Assembly (NCBI RefSeq): GCF_001517585.1
Contig: NZ_FBYC01000004.1
Span: 124,001 to 188,000 of the forward strand
Source of the DNA: Roseibaca calidilacus
GTDB lineage: Bacteria > Pseudomonadota > Alphaproteobacteria > Rhodobacterales > Rhodobacteraceae
Direction of reading: 5' to 3'
Length of the DNA stretch: 64,000 bases
In this document: positions 1-9,205 of the stretch, in pieces
Layout: each line of letters opens with the position of its first letter
Numbering within the stretch: position 1 is the first letter of the stretch
Program-made: the position numbers and the translations under genes
Notes under the pieces: generated by a model
Told to the model about the DNA's origin: nothing
The model's input: only the letters and a program-made list of their open reading frames with translations
The model's database searches: none

Positions 1-458
1 CGGAAGGGCTGTTCGACCCGCCTACGATCGTAGCTGACCTTGTTGCCCGCTATCGGGCAGCAGGGCAGCAGGTGGCCTTGACCATCGCGCCAAACACTCC
101 GCACGCCATGCACTTGCAAGAGGGGCAGTTGGAGCGCGCGCTCGACAACATTCTGAGCAATGCGCTGGATTACGGCAAACAGGCGCGGGTTCAGGTGTTC
201 ACCGATGCCGATGCGCTTGTCATCACCATAGAGGATGACGGCCCCGGCATTGCGCCTGCGGACCGCGCCCGCGCGCGCGAACCCTTTGTCCGCTTGGACA
301 GCGCGCGCAATCAGGATGTCGGCGCCCATGTCGGACTTGGGCTTGCCATTGCCGATGACGTGATGCGCGCCCATGGTGGCCGGTTAGAGCTGGCAGATAG
401 TCCAGCCCTTGGCGGGCTGCTGGTGCGCCTAAAATTGCCGCTGAACCGGGCGCCCTGA
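1..458 (+). CDS. Sensor histidine kinase, C-terminal part (5' end outside window)
   Basis: The frame is open from base 3 to the TGA at 456-458, so only the last 151 residues are visible and the start lies upstream of the window. The visible part is a HATPase_c ATP-binding domain. It has an N box (LDNILSNALDYG), a G1 box (EDDGPGI), an F box (REPFVRLD) and a G2 box (GLGLAI). The order and spacing resemble EnvZ-type two-component kinases. The sensor domain and phosphorylated histidine are not in view, so the stimulus is unknown. An internal GTG at 72 is not needed as a start because the frame continues upstream with sensible protein sequence. Confidence 0.85.
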   Translation, partial: EGLFDPPTIVADLVARYRAAGQQVALTIAPNTPHAMHLQEGQLERALDNILSNALDYGKQARVQVFTDADALVITIEDDGPGIAPADRARAREPFVRLDSARNQDVGAHVGLGLAIADDVMRAHGGRLELADSPALGGLLVRLKLPLNRAP

Positions 459-481
459 CGGCAAGGGCCGCGTGGCAACGG

Positions 482-1954
482 CTACAGCTTGTAGATATCC
501 GCGAATTTTGCGTCCAGATAGGCCAGCAAAGGTCCTTCATCCGGGCGTGCGCGGCTGCAGGCATGGGCAATGGTCTGCACCGAGGGACGTAGGCCGCCAT
601 GGCGCTGCACCTTGTCGGCCAGCCATGCTGTTGCAGGTGCCGGATCGCCATTGGACAGGTGCGCGTCAATGTTGGGTATCTCCAACCGCAAGGCCTGATA
701 CAGGCAGCCAGCGTAGATATTGCCCAGCGCATATGTTGGAAAATAACCAAACAGCCCGACGGACCAATGCACATCCTGCAACACCCCGTTCGCGGGGCGG
801 TCCACCTTGAACCCGAAATCTGCTTCGAAGCGGGTGTTCCAAGCCTCTTCCAGATCGGCCGGTGCAAGGGTGCCTGCAATCAGCGCGCGTTCCAGATCGA
901 AACGCAGCATGATGTGCAGGTTATACTGCACCTCGTCAGATTCGGTGCGGATATAGCCTTTGTGCACGCGGTTCACTGCCGCATGGAACGCATCGGCGCT
1001 GTCAATGTTTAGCCCGCCAAACTCGGCTTGCATCGCGCCGAACAGCCAACCGGTGAAGGCGCGCGAGCGGCCAAGCTGGTTTTCGTAGATGCGGCTTTGG
1101 CTTTCATGCACGCCCATCGACACGCCATGCCCCAAGGGTGTCAGCGCGTAATCGGGGGCGATGTTCTGCTCGTAGGTGGCATGGCCCACTTCATGCAGCG
1201 TGGAATACAGGCAGTTGAACGGGTCATCTTCGGCCACGCGGGTGGTGATCCGCACATCCGCGCCGGACCCGCTGGAAAACGGGTGGACAGCCAGATCAAT
1301 GCGGCCCCGGTTAAAATCATACCCGAACCGACCTGCAAGCTCGTTTGCCAGCCGCAACTGGGCGTCTTGCGGGAAATGGCCTTGCAGGGCAGGGGGTGTG
1401 GGCGCGCCAAGGATACGGTCGCGCAAATCGACCAGCCGAGGGCGCATCCGGTCGAAGATCGCCGCCACCTGTGCGGCATCGGTGCCCGGCTCGTAATCTT
1501 GCATCAGCGCGTCGTAAGCGTCGGCGCCTTGGGCAATGGCTTGGCCTTCCGCGCGGCGCAGCGCCACGACCTGTTCCAGCCAAGGCAAAAAGGCTGCGAC
1601 GTCATCGGCGGCGCGCGCCTCTTCCCACGCGGTTTGCGATAGCGCGGTCACGCGGGCCAGTTCCGATGCCAGACGCGCAGGCACGCGGGTATTGCGCGCA
1701 TAATCGCGCCGCGCTTCGCGCAGGATGGCAGCGCCCGTCTCATCCGGGGCCTCGGCGCGCGCTAGCAACTCTCCCAAGCCTGGGTCGGTTCGGCGGGCGT
1801 GCAGCACGTCTTCCAGCGCCGCCATTTCTTCTGCCCGCTGGTCATTCGCGCCGCGTGGCATGACGGTTTGCTGGTCCCAGCCCAAGCGGCCCGCGATTTC
1901 GCCCAAGGCGGCGGTCTGGCGCAGATGCGCGCGTAGTTCGGCGTAAGCGCTCAT
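482..1954 (-). CDS. Carboxypeptidase Taq-type metallopeptidase, family M32
   Basis: Predicted 490-residue zinc carboxypeptidase of family M32, the usual length for that family. It carries HEVGH (about residues 254-258) and a downstream GVHESQSR segment that supplies the third zinc ligand, plus the family DVRITTR segment. It would trim residues from peptide C-termini in the cytoplasm. I chose the ATG at 1952-1954 (MSAYAELR). It overlaps the stop of ctaA by four bases (ATGA), whereas the longer frame upstream has no family-like sequence. It is the last gene of a minus-strand run: trmJ-like, ctaA, this gene. Confidence 0.9.
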   Translation of the reverse strand: MSAYAELRAHLRQTAALGEIAGRLGWDQQTVMPRGANDQRAEEMAALEDVLHARRTDPGLGELLARAEAPDETGAAILREARRDYARNTRVPARLASELARVTALSQTAWEEARAADDVAAFLPWLEQVVALRRAEGQAIAQGADAYDALMQDYEPGTDAAQVAAIFDRMRPRLVDLRDRILGAPTPPALQGHFPQDAQLRLANELAGRFGYDFNRGRIDLAVHPFSSGSGADVRITTRVAEDDPFNCLYSTLHEVGHATYEQNIAPDYALTPLGHGVSMGVHESQSRIYENQLGRSRAFTGWLFGAMQAEFGGLNIDSADAFHAAVNRVHKGYIRTESDEVQYNLHIMLRFDLERALIAGTLAPADLEEAWNTRFEADFGFKVDRPANGVLQDVHWSVGLFGYFPTYALGNIYAGCLYQALRLEIPNIDAHLSNGDPAPATAWLADKVQRHGGLRPSVQTIAHACSRARPDEGPLLAYLDAKFADIYKL

Positions 1955-3099
1955 GCCTTGGCACCGCGCAGGCTGTCGAACCGTGGATATTGCGACAGGT
2001 GCCGCGCGCGGATGATCAGCACCCAGAGCAGCACCGCAGTTGCCTGATGCGCGATTCCAAGCTGCCAAGGCGCGGCATAGATGACCGTCACAATCCCCAA
2101 GATGATCTGCGCCAGCACCACAAGCCCGACCGCATTGAACGCAAACCGCGTGGCCCCATGCGCCGATTTGCGACCGCGCAGCCAGACGACCAGCGCGAAC
2201 ACTGCCAGCAAATACCCCGCCATGCGGTGCACGAATTGCGCCATGGCCGGGTTTTCAAAGAAATTCTGCCACAGTGGCACGATGTCCAGCGCCTCTGGCG
2301 GGAAGAAGACGCCATTCATCATGGGCCAGTCGGTATAGCCGCGGCCCGCGTCAATGCCCGCGACCAGCGCGCCAAGCAGGATTTGCAGAAACGCGAAATG
2401 CATCAGCCCGGTGGACAGCGAGAATAGCTTTGCCTCGCGCGCGCGGCGCGCTGTCATCAACTCTGCCTCGGGCCGGTTCAGCAGGAACGCATACCACGCG
2501 ATAAAGCCAAGAATCACAAAGGCCAGCCCCAAATGCGTGGCCAGTCGGTAGCTGGCGACCGATACCATGCCTTCGGTCAGGCCAGAGGCCACCATCCACC
2601 AGCCGATCGCGCCTTGCAGGCCGCCCAAGGCCCCCAGAAACAGCAGGCGCGGCGTCCAGCCGGTGGGAATGCGCTTGGTCAGCCAGAAAAACAGGAACCC
2701 CACGGCCCAGACCAGCCCGATCACCCGGCCCAACTGGCGGTGGCCCCATTCCCACCAATAGATGACCTTGAACTCGTCCAAGCTCATGCCTTGGTTCATC
2801 AGGCGGTATTGGTCGATCTGGCGGTATTTCTCGAATTCGGCGGCCCAGTCGGCGGCATTCAGGGGCGGCAATGCGCCGGTTACGGGGCGCCACTCGGTAA
2901 TCGACAAGCCGCTATCGGTCAGCCGGGTCATGCCGCCGACGGCGATCATTACGCAGACCAGCGCGAACAGCACCATCAGCCAAATGCGGATCGCACCGCG
3001 CGCGCCTTTGGGGCGGCGGTCGATCACGCCGCCTTGCGGGGCGGCCTGTGCCTGTTTGTTGTCGCTGACATCTTCGAAAATTGCGCGTTTGGCGGCCAT
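1951..3099 (-). CDS. ctaA: Heme A synthase (COX15/CtaA)
   Basis: Polytopic membrane protein of 382 residues that oxidises the C8 methyl of heme O to make heme A for aa3-type cytochrome oxidase. About eight hydrophobic segments are visible. Histidine-bearing segments typical of the alphaproteobacterial type are present (EWGHRQLGRVIG near residue 120 and GIAHQATAVLLW near the C-terminus). The N-terminal tail of about 30 residues is polar and cytosolic. The start ATG at 3097-3099 has GGAG seven bases upstream. The gene is 58 bases downstream of the trmJ-like gene and overlaps the M32 peptidase start by four bases. Confidence 0.95.
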   Translation of the reverse strand: MAAKRAIFEDVSDNKQAQAAPQGGVIDRRPKGARGAIRIWLMVLFALVCVMIAVGGMTRLTDSGLSITEWRPVTGALPPLNAADWAAEFEKYRQIDQYRLMNQGMSLDEFKVIYWWEWGHRQLGRVIGLVWAVGFLFFWLTKRIPTGWTPRLLFLGALGGLQGAIGWWMVASGLTEGMVSVASYRLATHLGLAFVILGFIAWYAFLLNRPEAELMTARRAREAKLFSLSTGLMHFAFLQILLGALVAGIDAGRGYTDWPMMNGVFFPPEALDIVPLWQNFFENPAMAQFVHRMAGYLLAVFALVVWLRGRKSAHGATRFAFNAVGLVVLAQIILGIVTVIYAAPWQLGIAHQATAVLLWVLIIRARHLSQYPRFDSLRGAKA

Positions 3100-3157
3100 G
3101 TCCGGGCTCCTGCTATATGGCGCGCAAGCTAGTGCCCGCGCGCACGGTGTTCAAGCG

Positions 3158-3913
3158 TCACCCGCGCTTGCGCGCCATGTGCCGCAAGATGCCATGCAGG
3201 GTTTGCACATCGGCGCGGGTCAGGGGCAGGCGGCCCCACATGTTGCGCAGCGCCAGCTTCATGCTGCTGGCCTTTTCAGGCGGAAAGAAAAAGCCGGTGT
3301 CACCTAGCTGGGTTTCGACATGGTCGCCCAGTTTCTCGCGCTCGATGGCGGTTGCAAACTCGGTCCCTGCCATGGCCTGCACTTCGGGCGGCGTGTCGGT
3401 GGTTTGGCGCAGGAATTCATAGGCGACCAGCAGCACGCATTGCGCCAGGTTCAAGGAATAAAACGCGGGGTTCACCGGCACGGTGATAATGGCGTTGGCG
3501 CGCGCCACATCGTCATTTTCAAGCCCTGCGCGCTCTGGCCCGAACAGCACCGCCACGCGCTTGCCCGCCGCGGTCAGGGCGCGAGCTTCGGCCATGGCGC
3601 GTTCGGGTGTCAGCACAGGCTTGGTAATCCCCCGCCCACGCGCGGTGGTGGCATAGACATAATCGCAATCGCCAATAGCGCTTGGCAGATCATCGAACAC
3701 GCCCGCACGGTCCAGCACAGGCGACGCGCCAGAAGCCAGCGCCACCGCATCGGGGTTCGGCCAGCCATCGCGGGGTGCGACCACCCGCATCCGCGCGCAG
3801 CCGAAATTCAGCATCGCGCGCGCCGCAGCCCCGATATTGCGCCCCATCTGCGGGCGCACCAGCACCATAAGGGGCGTGTTTTCGTCGAAAATCGCGTCGT
3901 CTTGCGGGGTCAT
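3158..3913 (-). CDS. TrmH/SpoU-family RNA 2'-O-methyltransferase (TrmJ-like)
   Basis: Predicted 251-residue SPOUT-class methyltransferase. Motif 1 is an RPQMGRNIGAAARAM segment near residue 20. Motif 2 is LFGPERAGLENDD and motif 3 is YSLNLAQCVLLVAYE; the last two form the knotted S-adenosylmethionine site. The arrangement fits TrmJ, which 2'-O-methylates tRNA position 32, but the exact target cannot be read from the sequence. The start at 3911-3913 (MTPQDDAI) was chosen because AAGGA lies about six bases upstream; a frame 26 codons longer has no such site. It leads the minus-strand group with ctaA and the M32 peptidase. Confidence 0.85.
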   Translation of the reverse strand: MTPQDDAIFDENTPLMVLVRPQMGRNIGAAARAMLNFGCARMRVVAPRDGWPNPDAVALASGASPVLDRAGVFDDLPSAIGDCDYVYATTARGRGITKPVLTPERAMAEARALTAAGKRVAVLFGPERAGLENDDVARANAIITVPVNPAFYSLNLAQCVLLVAYEFLRQTTDTPPEVQAMAGTEFATAIEREKLGDHVETQLGDTGFFFPPEKASSMKLALRNMWGRLPLTRADVQTLHGILRHMARKRG

Positions 3914-4034
3914 GGGCTGTCCTTGCAGATATTGCCTTGCCATAGCTGGGCCGACGCGCCCTCGCAAGCCGGGCGCGCTTGTTTCTGGCACGCGCGCGGT
4001 TTAGAAGGCGCAACGCTCTTTGCACGAAAGACCC

Positions 4035-4658
4035 ATGCCAATGGCCGAGGACAGACCCCAGCTTTACCTTGTCACGCCCCCCAGTTTCGATCTGGACAGT
4101 TTCGCGCCGCAACTGGCCCGCATTCTGGATGCGCAGGATGTGGCCTGCCTGCGCCTGCATATGGCCACGCAAGACACAGACGCCATTCTGCGTGCGGGCG
4201 ACGCGTTGCGCGAATTGGCCCATGCCCGCGACATTCCGCTGGTGATTGCCGATCATGTGCTGATGGTCGAACGGCTGGGGCTGGACGGGGTGCATCTGAC
4301 AGACCCCGGCAGCGGCATTCGCAAACTGCGCGACACCATGGGCGCGGATGCGATCATCGGGGCGCATTGCGGCAACCTGCGCCATGACGGTATGGCCGCG
4401 GGCGAAGCGGGTGCGGATTACATCGCCTTTGGCCCGGTGGGTGAAACGCTTTTGGGCGACGGGGCACATGCCGAACGCGAATTGTTCGAATGGTGGTCCG
4501 AGTTGATAGAGGTGCCGGTCGTGGCCGAAGGCGCGCTGACCACGGCACTGGTCGAAAGCCTTGCCCCGGTCACGGATTTCTTCGCCATCGGCCCGGAAAT
4601 CTGGGGCGATGAAGACCCGCTGGCACGCCTGCGGGCCTTGATCGCGCCGCTTGATTAA
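4035..4658 (+). CDS. ThiE-like (thiamine phosphate synthase family) protein, probably divergent
   Basis: A 207-residue TIM-barrel protein of the ThiE/TenI family, seen from LYLVTPPSF at the N-terminus, GLDGVHLTD, GAHCGNLRHDGMAAGEAGADY and IAFGPV. True ThiE enzymes carry a QLRxK-type motif and a GPIFPTxTK phosphate loop. Here these read CLRLHMAT and FGPVGETLLGD, so thiamine phosphate synthase activity is doubtful. No other thiamine genes are nearby. ATG at 4035 is preferred because GAAAG lies just upstream; ATG at 4041 and TTG at 4020 are alternatives. It converges on the amidohydrolase, and the two stop codons overlap. Confidence 0.75.
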   Translation: MPMAEDRPQLYLVTPPSFDLDSFAPQLARILDAQDVACLRLHMATQDTDAILRAGDALRELAHARDIPLVIADHVLMVERLGLDGVHLTDPGSGIRKLRDTMGADAIIGAHCGNLRHDGMAAGEAGADYIAFGPVGETLLGDGAHAERELFEWWSELIEVPVVAEGALTTALVESLAPVTDFFAIGPEIWGDEDPLARLRALIAPLD

Positions 4659-5824
4659 GCGGCCGTTCTCAACGGCAAGCGTCGTGCCACCAGCTCTGCC
4701 CAATAGGCGCAGCCAGCGGGGATGGCGCTATCGTTGAAATTATATTCCGGGTGGTGCACATCGGCGCTATCGCCATTGCCCACCAGAATATACGCGCCGG
4801 GGCGTTCTTCCAGCATATAGGCGAAATCCTCGCCGCCCATGACCAAGGGCGCGGTGGCGCAGTCACCGGCGACGGCGCGCGCAGCGTCCATGGCGTATTC
4901 GGTTTCGGCATCGGTGTTCACCATCACCGGATAGCCACGCATGTAGGTCACCCGCGCGGTCGCGCCATAGGCTTGCGCGGTCATCTCGGCCAGCTTGGGC
5001 AGCCTGTCCTCTGCCAGCGCGCGCATGTCCTTGGACAGGGTGCGCACCGTGCCGCGCAAGATCACATGCTGCGGGATGACGTTGAATGCCTGCGATTCGG
5101 TGGCAAAGGACGTGACCGACACGACCATTTCCTGCGTGGGGTCCGCGTTGCGGCTTACAATACTTTGCAGCGCCAACACGATATGCGCGGCAACAACGGT
5201 CGTATCAACGCAGTGATGCGGTTTCGCCGCATGGCCACCGCGCCCTTCAACCGCGATTTCGAACTGGTCGGTGGCGGCAAAGAACGCCCCCGGACGAATG
5301 GCGAAGGTGCCCGTGGGCACGCCGGGCCAGTTGTGCATCCCGTAGACTTCGGTAATGGCAAAGCGGTCCATCAGCCCGTCTTCGCACATTTCGCGCCCGC
5401 CGCCGCCGCCTTCTTCAGCCGGCTGGAAGATGACCGCGACCGTGCCATCAAAGGCGCGCGTCTCTGCCAGATATTGCGCCGCCCCCAGCAACATGGCCGT
5501 GTGCCCATCATGGCCGCAAGCATGCATCTTGCCCGGCTCGCGAGAGGCATAGGGCAGCCCCGTTGCTTCATGTATGGGCAGCGCATCCATATCGGCGCGC
5601 AGGCCAATGCAGCGACCCGGGCCATTGCGCCCATGGATCAGCCCGACGACGCCCGTGCGCCCGATACCGGTTTCCACCGCATCGCAGCCGATCTTGCGCA
5701 GGAAATCCGCGACCGTGGCACTGGTGCGGTGGCAGTCGAACAAAATTTCGGGATGGGCATGAAGATCCTGCCGCAAAGCAGTGATCTGGGGCAAAAGAGC
5801 CTCAATTCTGTCGGGAATTTGCAT
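4655..5824 (-). CDS. M20 family amidohydrolase (hippurate hydrolase/aminoacylase type)
   Basis: A 389-residue cytoplasmic metallohydrolase of the M20D group that removes acyl groups from N-acyl amino acids or similar amides. Metal-binding segments are visible: MHACGHDGHTAMLLGAA, the catalytic glutamate pair in FQPAEEGGGG, and MGGEDFAYMLEERPGAY near the C-terminus, with the bacterial dimerisation domain between them. The start MQIPDRIEAL at 5822-5824 was chosen because homologous sequence begins there; the extra 54 codons upstream look non-coding. The 5' end is divergent from the sulfotransferase gene, with an 82-base gap. The substrate is not predictable. Confidence 0.9.
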   Translation of the reverse strand: MQIPDRIEALLPQITALRQDLHAHPEILFDCHRTSATVADFLRKIGCDAVETGIGRTGVVGLIHGRNGPGRCIGLRADMDALPIHEATGLPYASREPGKMHACGHDGHTAMLLGAAQYLAETRAFDGTVAVIFQPAEEGGGGGREMCEDGLMDRFAITEVYGMHNWPGVPTGTFAIRPGAFFAATDQFEIAVEGRGGHAAKPHHCVDTTVVAAHIVLALQSIVSRNADPTQEMVVSVTSFATESQAFNVIPQHVILRGTVRTLSKDMRALAEDRLPKLAEMTAQAYGATARVTYMRGYPVMVNTDAETEYAMDAARAVAGDCATAPLVMGGEDFAYMLEERPGAYILVGNGDSADVHHPEYNFNDSAIPAGCAYWAELVARRLPLRTAA

Positions 5825-5906
5825 TGTTTTCCTATCCGTGTCTGGACCCCGCAACAGAATAAACGCAAATGTGTGGTTATCCAGCTGCAATTGCCCCGCA
5901 CCCCAC

Positions 5907-6908
5907 ATGATGCCAGATCCTGAAGCGACACGCCAGCCAGCCGCGCCCGAGACCGGGACCGGAACGGCGTTTTGCGCCCCCGTCATCGTCTACGGCGCGT
6001 TGCGGTCCGGCACGACCTTGCTGCGGCTGATGTTGAATGCGCATCCGGAGCTGAACAATCCCGGAGAGGTCGATTTCCTGACCGATCACATTCGCCCGGC
6101 GCCCGATGCGCCGACGGGCTGGCGCTATGACCTAGACGCTTTGCGCGCGGATCGCATGTTCCGCGCCCAGCAGATAGAAATCCCCGATGGCATGGACGGG
6201 TTGGACCTAACCCATGCCCTGCTGCAACGTCTGGCGGGCAAAAAGGCGCGCGGCTTGCTATGTGTCAGCATGCACCGTGACTTGCCGCTTGCGGTCGAAT
6301 TGCTGCCGGGGGCGCGCGTGGTTCACCTGTTGCGCGACCCGCGCGACGTGGCGCGGTCCAGCGTCGAAATGGGTTGGGCGGGCAACCTGTATCATGGCTG
6401 CGACCATTGGGTGCGCTCAGAACTGGATTGGGACATCACCTTGTCCAGATTGGACCCAAAGGACTGGGTTGAACTGCGTTTCGAGGCGTTGATGGACGCG
6501 CCAGAGGCTGAACTGTCGCGGATCTGCGATTTCCTTGGGGTGCCCTATTCCGACAAGATGCTCAGCTACCCCGAGCATTCGACCTACGCGGCCCCCAATC
6601 CGGCTGTCGCCAACCAGTGGATGCGTCATTGCGCGCCGCGGGACATCGCGGATTTGGAAAGCAAGATCGGCATTCTGATGGCAGCCCGCGGCTACCCGCC
6701 CAGCGCGCCGCCAAAATCCGCGCCCGGACGCATTCGGCGCGCACAGCTTGCCTTGCACCACAAGGCGGGCATGTGGGCCTTTGGGATGCGCAATTACGGC
6801 GCATTGGCGTTTTTCGGTGCGCGGATTGCGGGCAAGCTGCGCCTGACCGGCTTGCAGCGCCATTTCCAAGGGCAGATCGACGCGCGCATTCGCCAAACGC
6901 TGCGCTAG
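5907..6908 (+). CDS. Sulfotransferase family protein
   Basis: A 333-residue protein with the two PAPS-binding signatures of sulfotransferases. The 5'-phosphosulfate loop is VYGALRSGTTLLRLML near residue 26. The 3'-phosphate loop is RVVHLLRDPRDVARSSVEMG in the middle of the protein. Such enzymes move sulfate from PAPS to sugars, lipids or peptides; the acceptor is unknown and no polysaccharide or Nod-factor genes are adjacent. The C-terminal 80 residues are basic. Tandem ATG codons lie at 5907 and 5910 and either may start. The gene sits alone between the M20 amidohydrolase and serB. Confidence 0.8.
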   Translation: MMPDPEATRQPAAPETGTGTAFCAPVIVYGALRSGTTLLRLMLNAHPELNNPGEVDFLTDHIRPAPDAPTGWRYDLDALRADRMFRAQQIEIPDGMDGLDLTHALLQRLAGKKARGLLCVSMHRDLPLAVELLPGARVVHLLRDPRDVARSSVEMGWAGNLYHGCDHWVRSELDWDITLSRLDPKDWVELRFEALMDAPEAELSRICDFLGVPYSDKMLSYPEHSTYAAPNPAVANQWMRHCAPRDIADLESKIGILMAARGYPPSAPPKSAPGRIRRAQLALHHKAGMWAFGMRNYGALAFFGARIAGKLRLTGLQRHFQGQIDARIRQTLR

Positions 6909-6917
6909 GCGAGGGGG

Positions 6918-7796
6918 TTAGCCCGCGACGAATTCGTCCGCGCGGTAGCCTTGGATATACAGCAGCGCCGTCAGATCGCCATGGTTGATCCGAATATCGC
7001 ATTGCGCGGCAACCGTGGGCTTGGCGTGCAAGGCGACACCCGCGCCGGCCATGCCCAACATACCCAAGTCATTCGCGCCATCCCCCACCGCAATCACCTC
7101 GTATGGGGAAATCCCCAGTCGGGCCGAGATGTCTTGCAAGGCCGCGACTTTGGCTTCGCGGCCAAGGATCGGCTCTGCAACTGTGCCCGCCAGTTTGCCA
7201 TCCGTGATGTGCAGGGTATTGGCGCGGTGTTCGTCGAACCCCAGCGTTTCGGCCACATGCGCGGTGAACGCGGTAAAACCGCCCGAAACCAGTGCAGCGT
7301 AACCGCCATGCGCCTTCATCGTCGCAATCAAGGCACGCCCGCCGGGGGTAAAGGTAATGCGTGTGGCCAGAACCTTTGCGATCACGGTTTCCGGCAGGTC
7401 GCGCAGCAGCGCCACGCGCTCGCGCAGGGCGTCTTCGAAATCTAACTCGCCATTCATGGCGCGCGCGGTAATGCCGGCCACATGCGCACCGACACCCGCT
7501 TCATCGGCCAGTTCATCAATGCATTCCTGCCCGATCATGGTGCTGTCCATATCGGCCAGAAGCATCATCTTGCGGCGGCCATGCGCGGGGCGCAGCACCA
7601 AATCAATTCCCATCGCCTGCAAATCTTCCCAGACCTGCCAGCGATTCGCGGGCACTTCTTCCAGCGGGAATTCGGCGGCAATATCGGGGTTCAGCCATTC
7701 GGCCACACCCCCGCCCCATGCATTGCGCAATGATTCGACCGTCGCCGCGGTCAAATTGGCCTGCGCCGGGTTGGCAAGCAGTGTGACGATATACAT
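6918..7796 (-). CDS. serB: Phosphoserine phosphatase
   Basis: HAD-superfamily enzyme of 292 residues that dephosphorylates phosphoserine in the last step of serine synthesis. Motif I is DMDSTMIGQE, with nucleophile and acid aspartates. Motif II is VSGGFTAF and motif IV is VGDGANDLGML. The first 70 residues form the N-terminal regulatory-type domain usual in proteobacterial SerB. ATG at 7794-7796 has AAGGG eight bases upstream; an in-frame GTG at 7802 is possible. It is divergent from serC, so the 150-base gap probably carries both promoters and links the serine genes. Confidence 0.95.
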   Translation of the reverse strand: MYIVTLLANPAQANLTAATVESLRNAWGGGVAEWLNPDIAAEFPLEEVPANRWQVWEDLQAMGIDLVLRPAHGRRKMMLLADMDSTMIGQECIDELADEAGVGAHVAGITARAMNGELDFEDALRERVALLRDLPETVIAKVLATRITFTPGGRALIATMKAHGGYAALVSGGFTAFTAHVAETLGFDEHRANTLHITDGKLAGTVAEPILGREAKVAALQDISARLGISPYEVIAVGDGANDLGMLGMAGAGVALHAKPTVAAQCDIRINHGDLTALLYIQGYRADEFVAG

Positions 7797-7877
7797 GGGC
7801 ACATCCCTTCAAGCATGTGTGCGCGTCGGTTTTTCGCGCTTTAGCGGCGCTTTAGAGCAAAAATTTTGCTTGCGCCA

Positions 7878-7949
7878 CCCCGTCAACGGGCGTAATGGCG
7901 GCGGCGGGACACCCTTCCCCAACGAAGGGCACATATCTGGAAGGATACC
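7878..7949 (+). promoter_or_regulatory. Candidate serC leader RNA with alternative pairing over the ribosome binding site
   Basis: Two short hairpins precede serC. The first is CCCG-TCAA-CGGG at 7879-7890. The second is CCCTTC-CCCAAC-GAAGGG at 7912-7929. The 5' arm of the second hairpin (CCTTCC, 7913-7918) is also a perfect complement of the ribosome binding site GGAAGG at 7939-7944. The two pairings exclude each other, which is the logic of a translational switch. A 'serC motif' upstream of serC in alphaproteobacteria is known from comparative genomics; I recall it from memory and could not check the match. Confidence 0.55.
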
Positions 7950-9107
7950 ATGACGAACCCCGCTCAACCGGCCAAGCGCCCGGTCAATCCGCGCTTTTCT
8001 TCTGGCCCCTGCGCCAAAATCCCCACATTCGAGCTTGCAAAACTTGCCGACGCGCCCTTGGGCCGTTCGCACCGTGCAGCCGTGGGCAAAGCCAAGCTGA
8101 AAGCTGCCATCGACGGTACCCGCGACATCCTTGGCGTGCCGGATGACTACCGCATCGGCATCGTGCCCGCGTCCGACACGGGCGCGGTGGAAATGGCCAT
8201 GTGGTCGCTTCTGGGCGCGCGCAAGACCACGATGGTTGCATGGGAAAGCTTTGGCGCGGGCTGGGTCACCGATGCCGTGAAACAGTTGAAACTGGATGCC
8301 GAGGTGAAGACCGCCGAATATGGTCAGATCGTGGACATGGCGGCGCTCGATTACGACACCGATGTTGTGTTCACTTGGAACGGCACCACTTCGGGCGTGT
8401 GCATGCCGCATGGCGGTATGATCCCGGCGGACCGCGCGGGCCTGACCATCTGCGACGCGACAAGTGCTGCTTTCGCGATGGACCTGCCTTGGGACAAGCT
8501 GGATGTTGTGACCTTCTCTTGGCAGAAGGTGATGGGCGGTGAAGCCGCACATGGTATGCTGATCCTAAGCCCCCGCGCTGTGGAACGTCTGGAAAGCTAC
8601 ACGCCTGCTTGGCCCTTGCCGAAGATTTTCCGCATGACCAAAGGCGGCAAGCTGATTGAGGGCATTTTCAAGGGTGAAACGATCAACACGCCGTCCATGC
8701 TGGCAGTCGAAGACTACCTGCTGGCGCTGGATTGGGCGCGTGAGATTGGCGGTCTGCCCGCGCTGATCGCGCGCTGCGACGCGAACGCCGCTGTGATCGA
8801 CCGTTTCTGCGCGGCCAATGACTGGATCGCGAACCTGGCCGAAGACCCGGCCACGGCATCGACCACCAGCGTTTGCCTGAAATTTACCGACCCGACCATC
8901 ACCGATGGCGCAGCCTTCGCCAAGGCGGTCGCCAAGCGGCTGGAAGCCGAAGGTGTAGCGCTGGATATCGGCGCTTATCGGGACGCACCGGCTGGCCTGC
9001 GCATTTGGTGTGGGGCGACGGTGGAAACCGCCGATCTGGAAGCGCTTATGCCATGGCTCGACTGGGCCTATCACGCCGAACGCGCCGCGCTCGACGCGGC
9101 AGCCTGA
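7950..9107 (+). CDS. serC: Phosphoserine aminotransferase
   Basis: A 385-residue PLP enzyme converting 3-phosphohydroxypyruvate and glutamate to phosphoserine. It belongs to the alphaproteobacterial SerC type: [13 protein letters not shown] at the N-terminus, [20 protein letters not shown], and the PLP lysine in [15 protein letters not shown]. The start ATG at 7950 has GGAAGGA five to ten bases upstream, and that site can be masked by the leader. serA follows 98 bases downstream on the same strand, so serC-serA are likely co-transcribed; serB is divergent. The three genes cover the whole route from 3-phosphoglycerate to serine. Confidence 0.96.
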   Translation: MTNPAQPAKRPVNPRFSSGPCAKIPTFELAKLADAPLGRSHRAAVGKAKLKAAIDGTRDILGVPDDYRIGIVPASDTGAVEMAMWSLLGARKTTMVAWESFGAGWVTDAVKQLKLDAEVKTAEYGQIVDMAALDYDTDVVFTWNGTTSGVCMPHGGMIPADRAGLTICDATSAAFAMDLPWDKLDVVTFSWQKVMGGEAAHGMLILSPRAVERLESYTPAWPLPKIFRMTKGGKLIEGIFKGETINTPSMLAVEDYLLALDWAREIGGLPALIARCDANAAVIDRFCAANDWIANLAEDPATASTTSVCLKFTDPTITDGAAFAKAVAKRLEAEGVALDIGAYRDAPAGLRIWCGATVETADLEALMPWLDWAYHAERAALDAAA

Positions 9108-9205
9108 TCTTCACGACATGACGGGTGCGCGCGGCTCGCGCACCTGACCCCCTCTTTCGCAAGCGGGCGCTGTTGCGCACCGCCACCAGACAAGGAGCGC
9201 CCATC

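Noticed and set aside
4020..4034. TTG codon at 4020 as the start of the ThiE-like gene
   Set aside because: It gives only five extra residues with no homology; an ATG at 4035 with GAAAG upstream is better.
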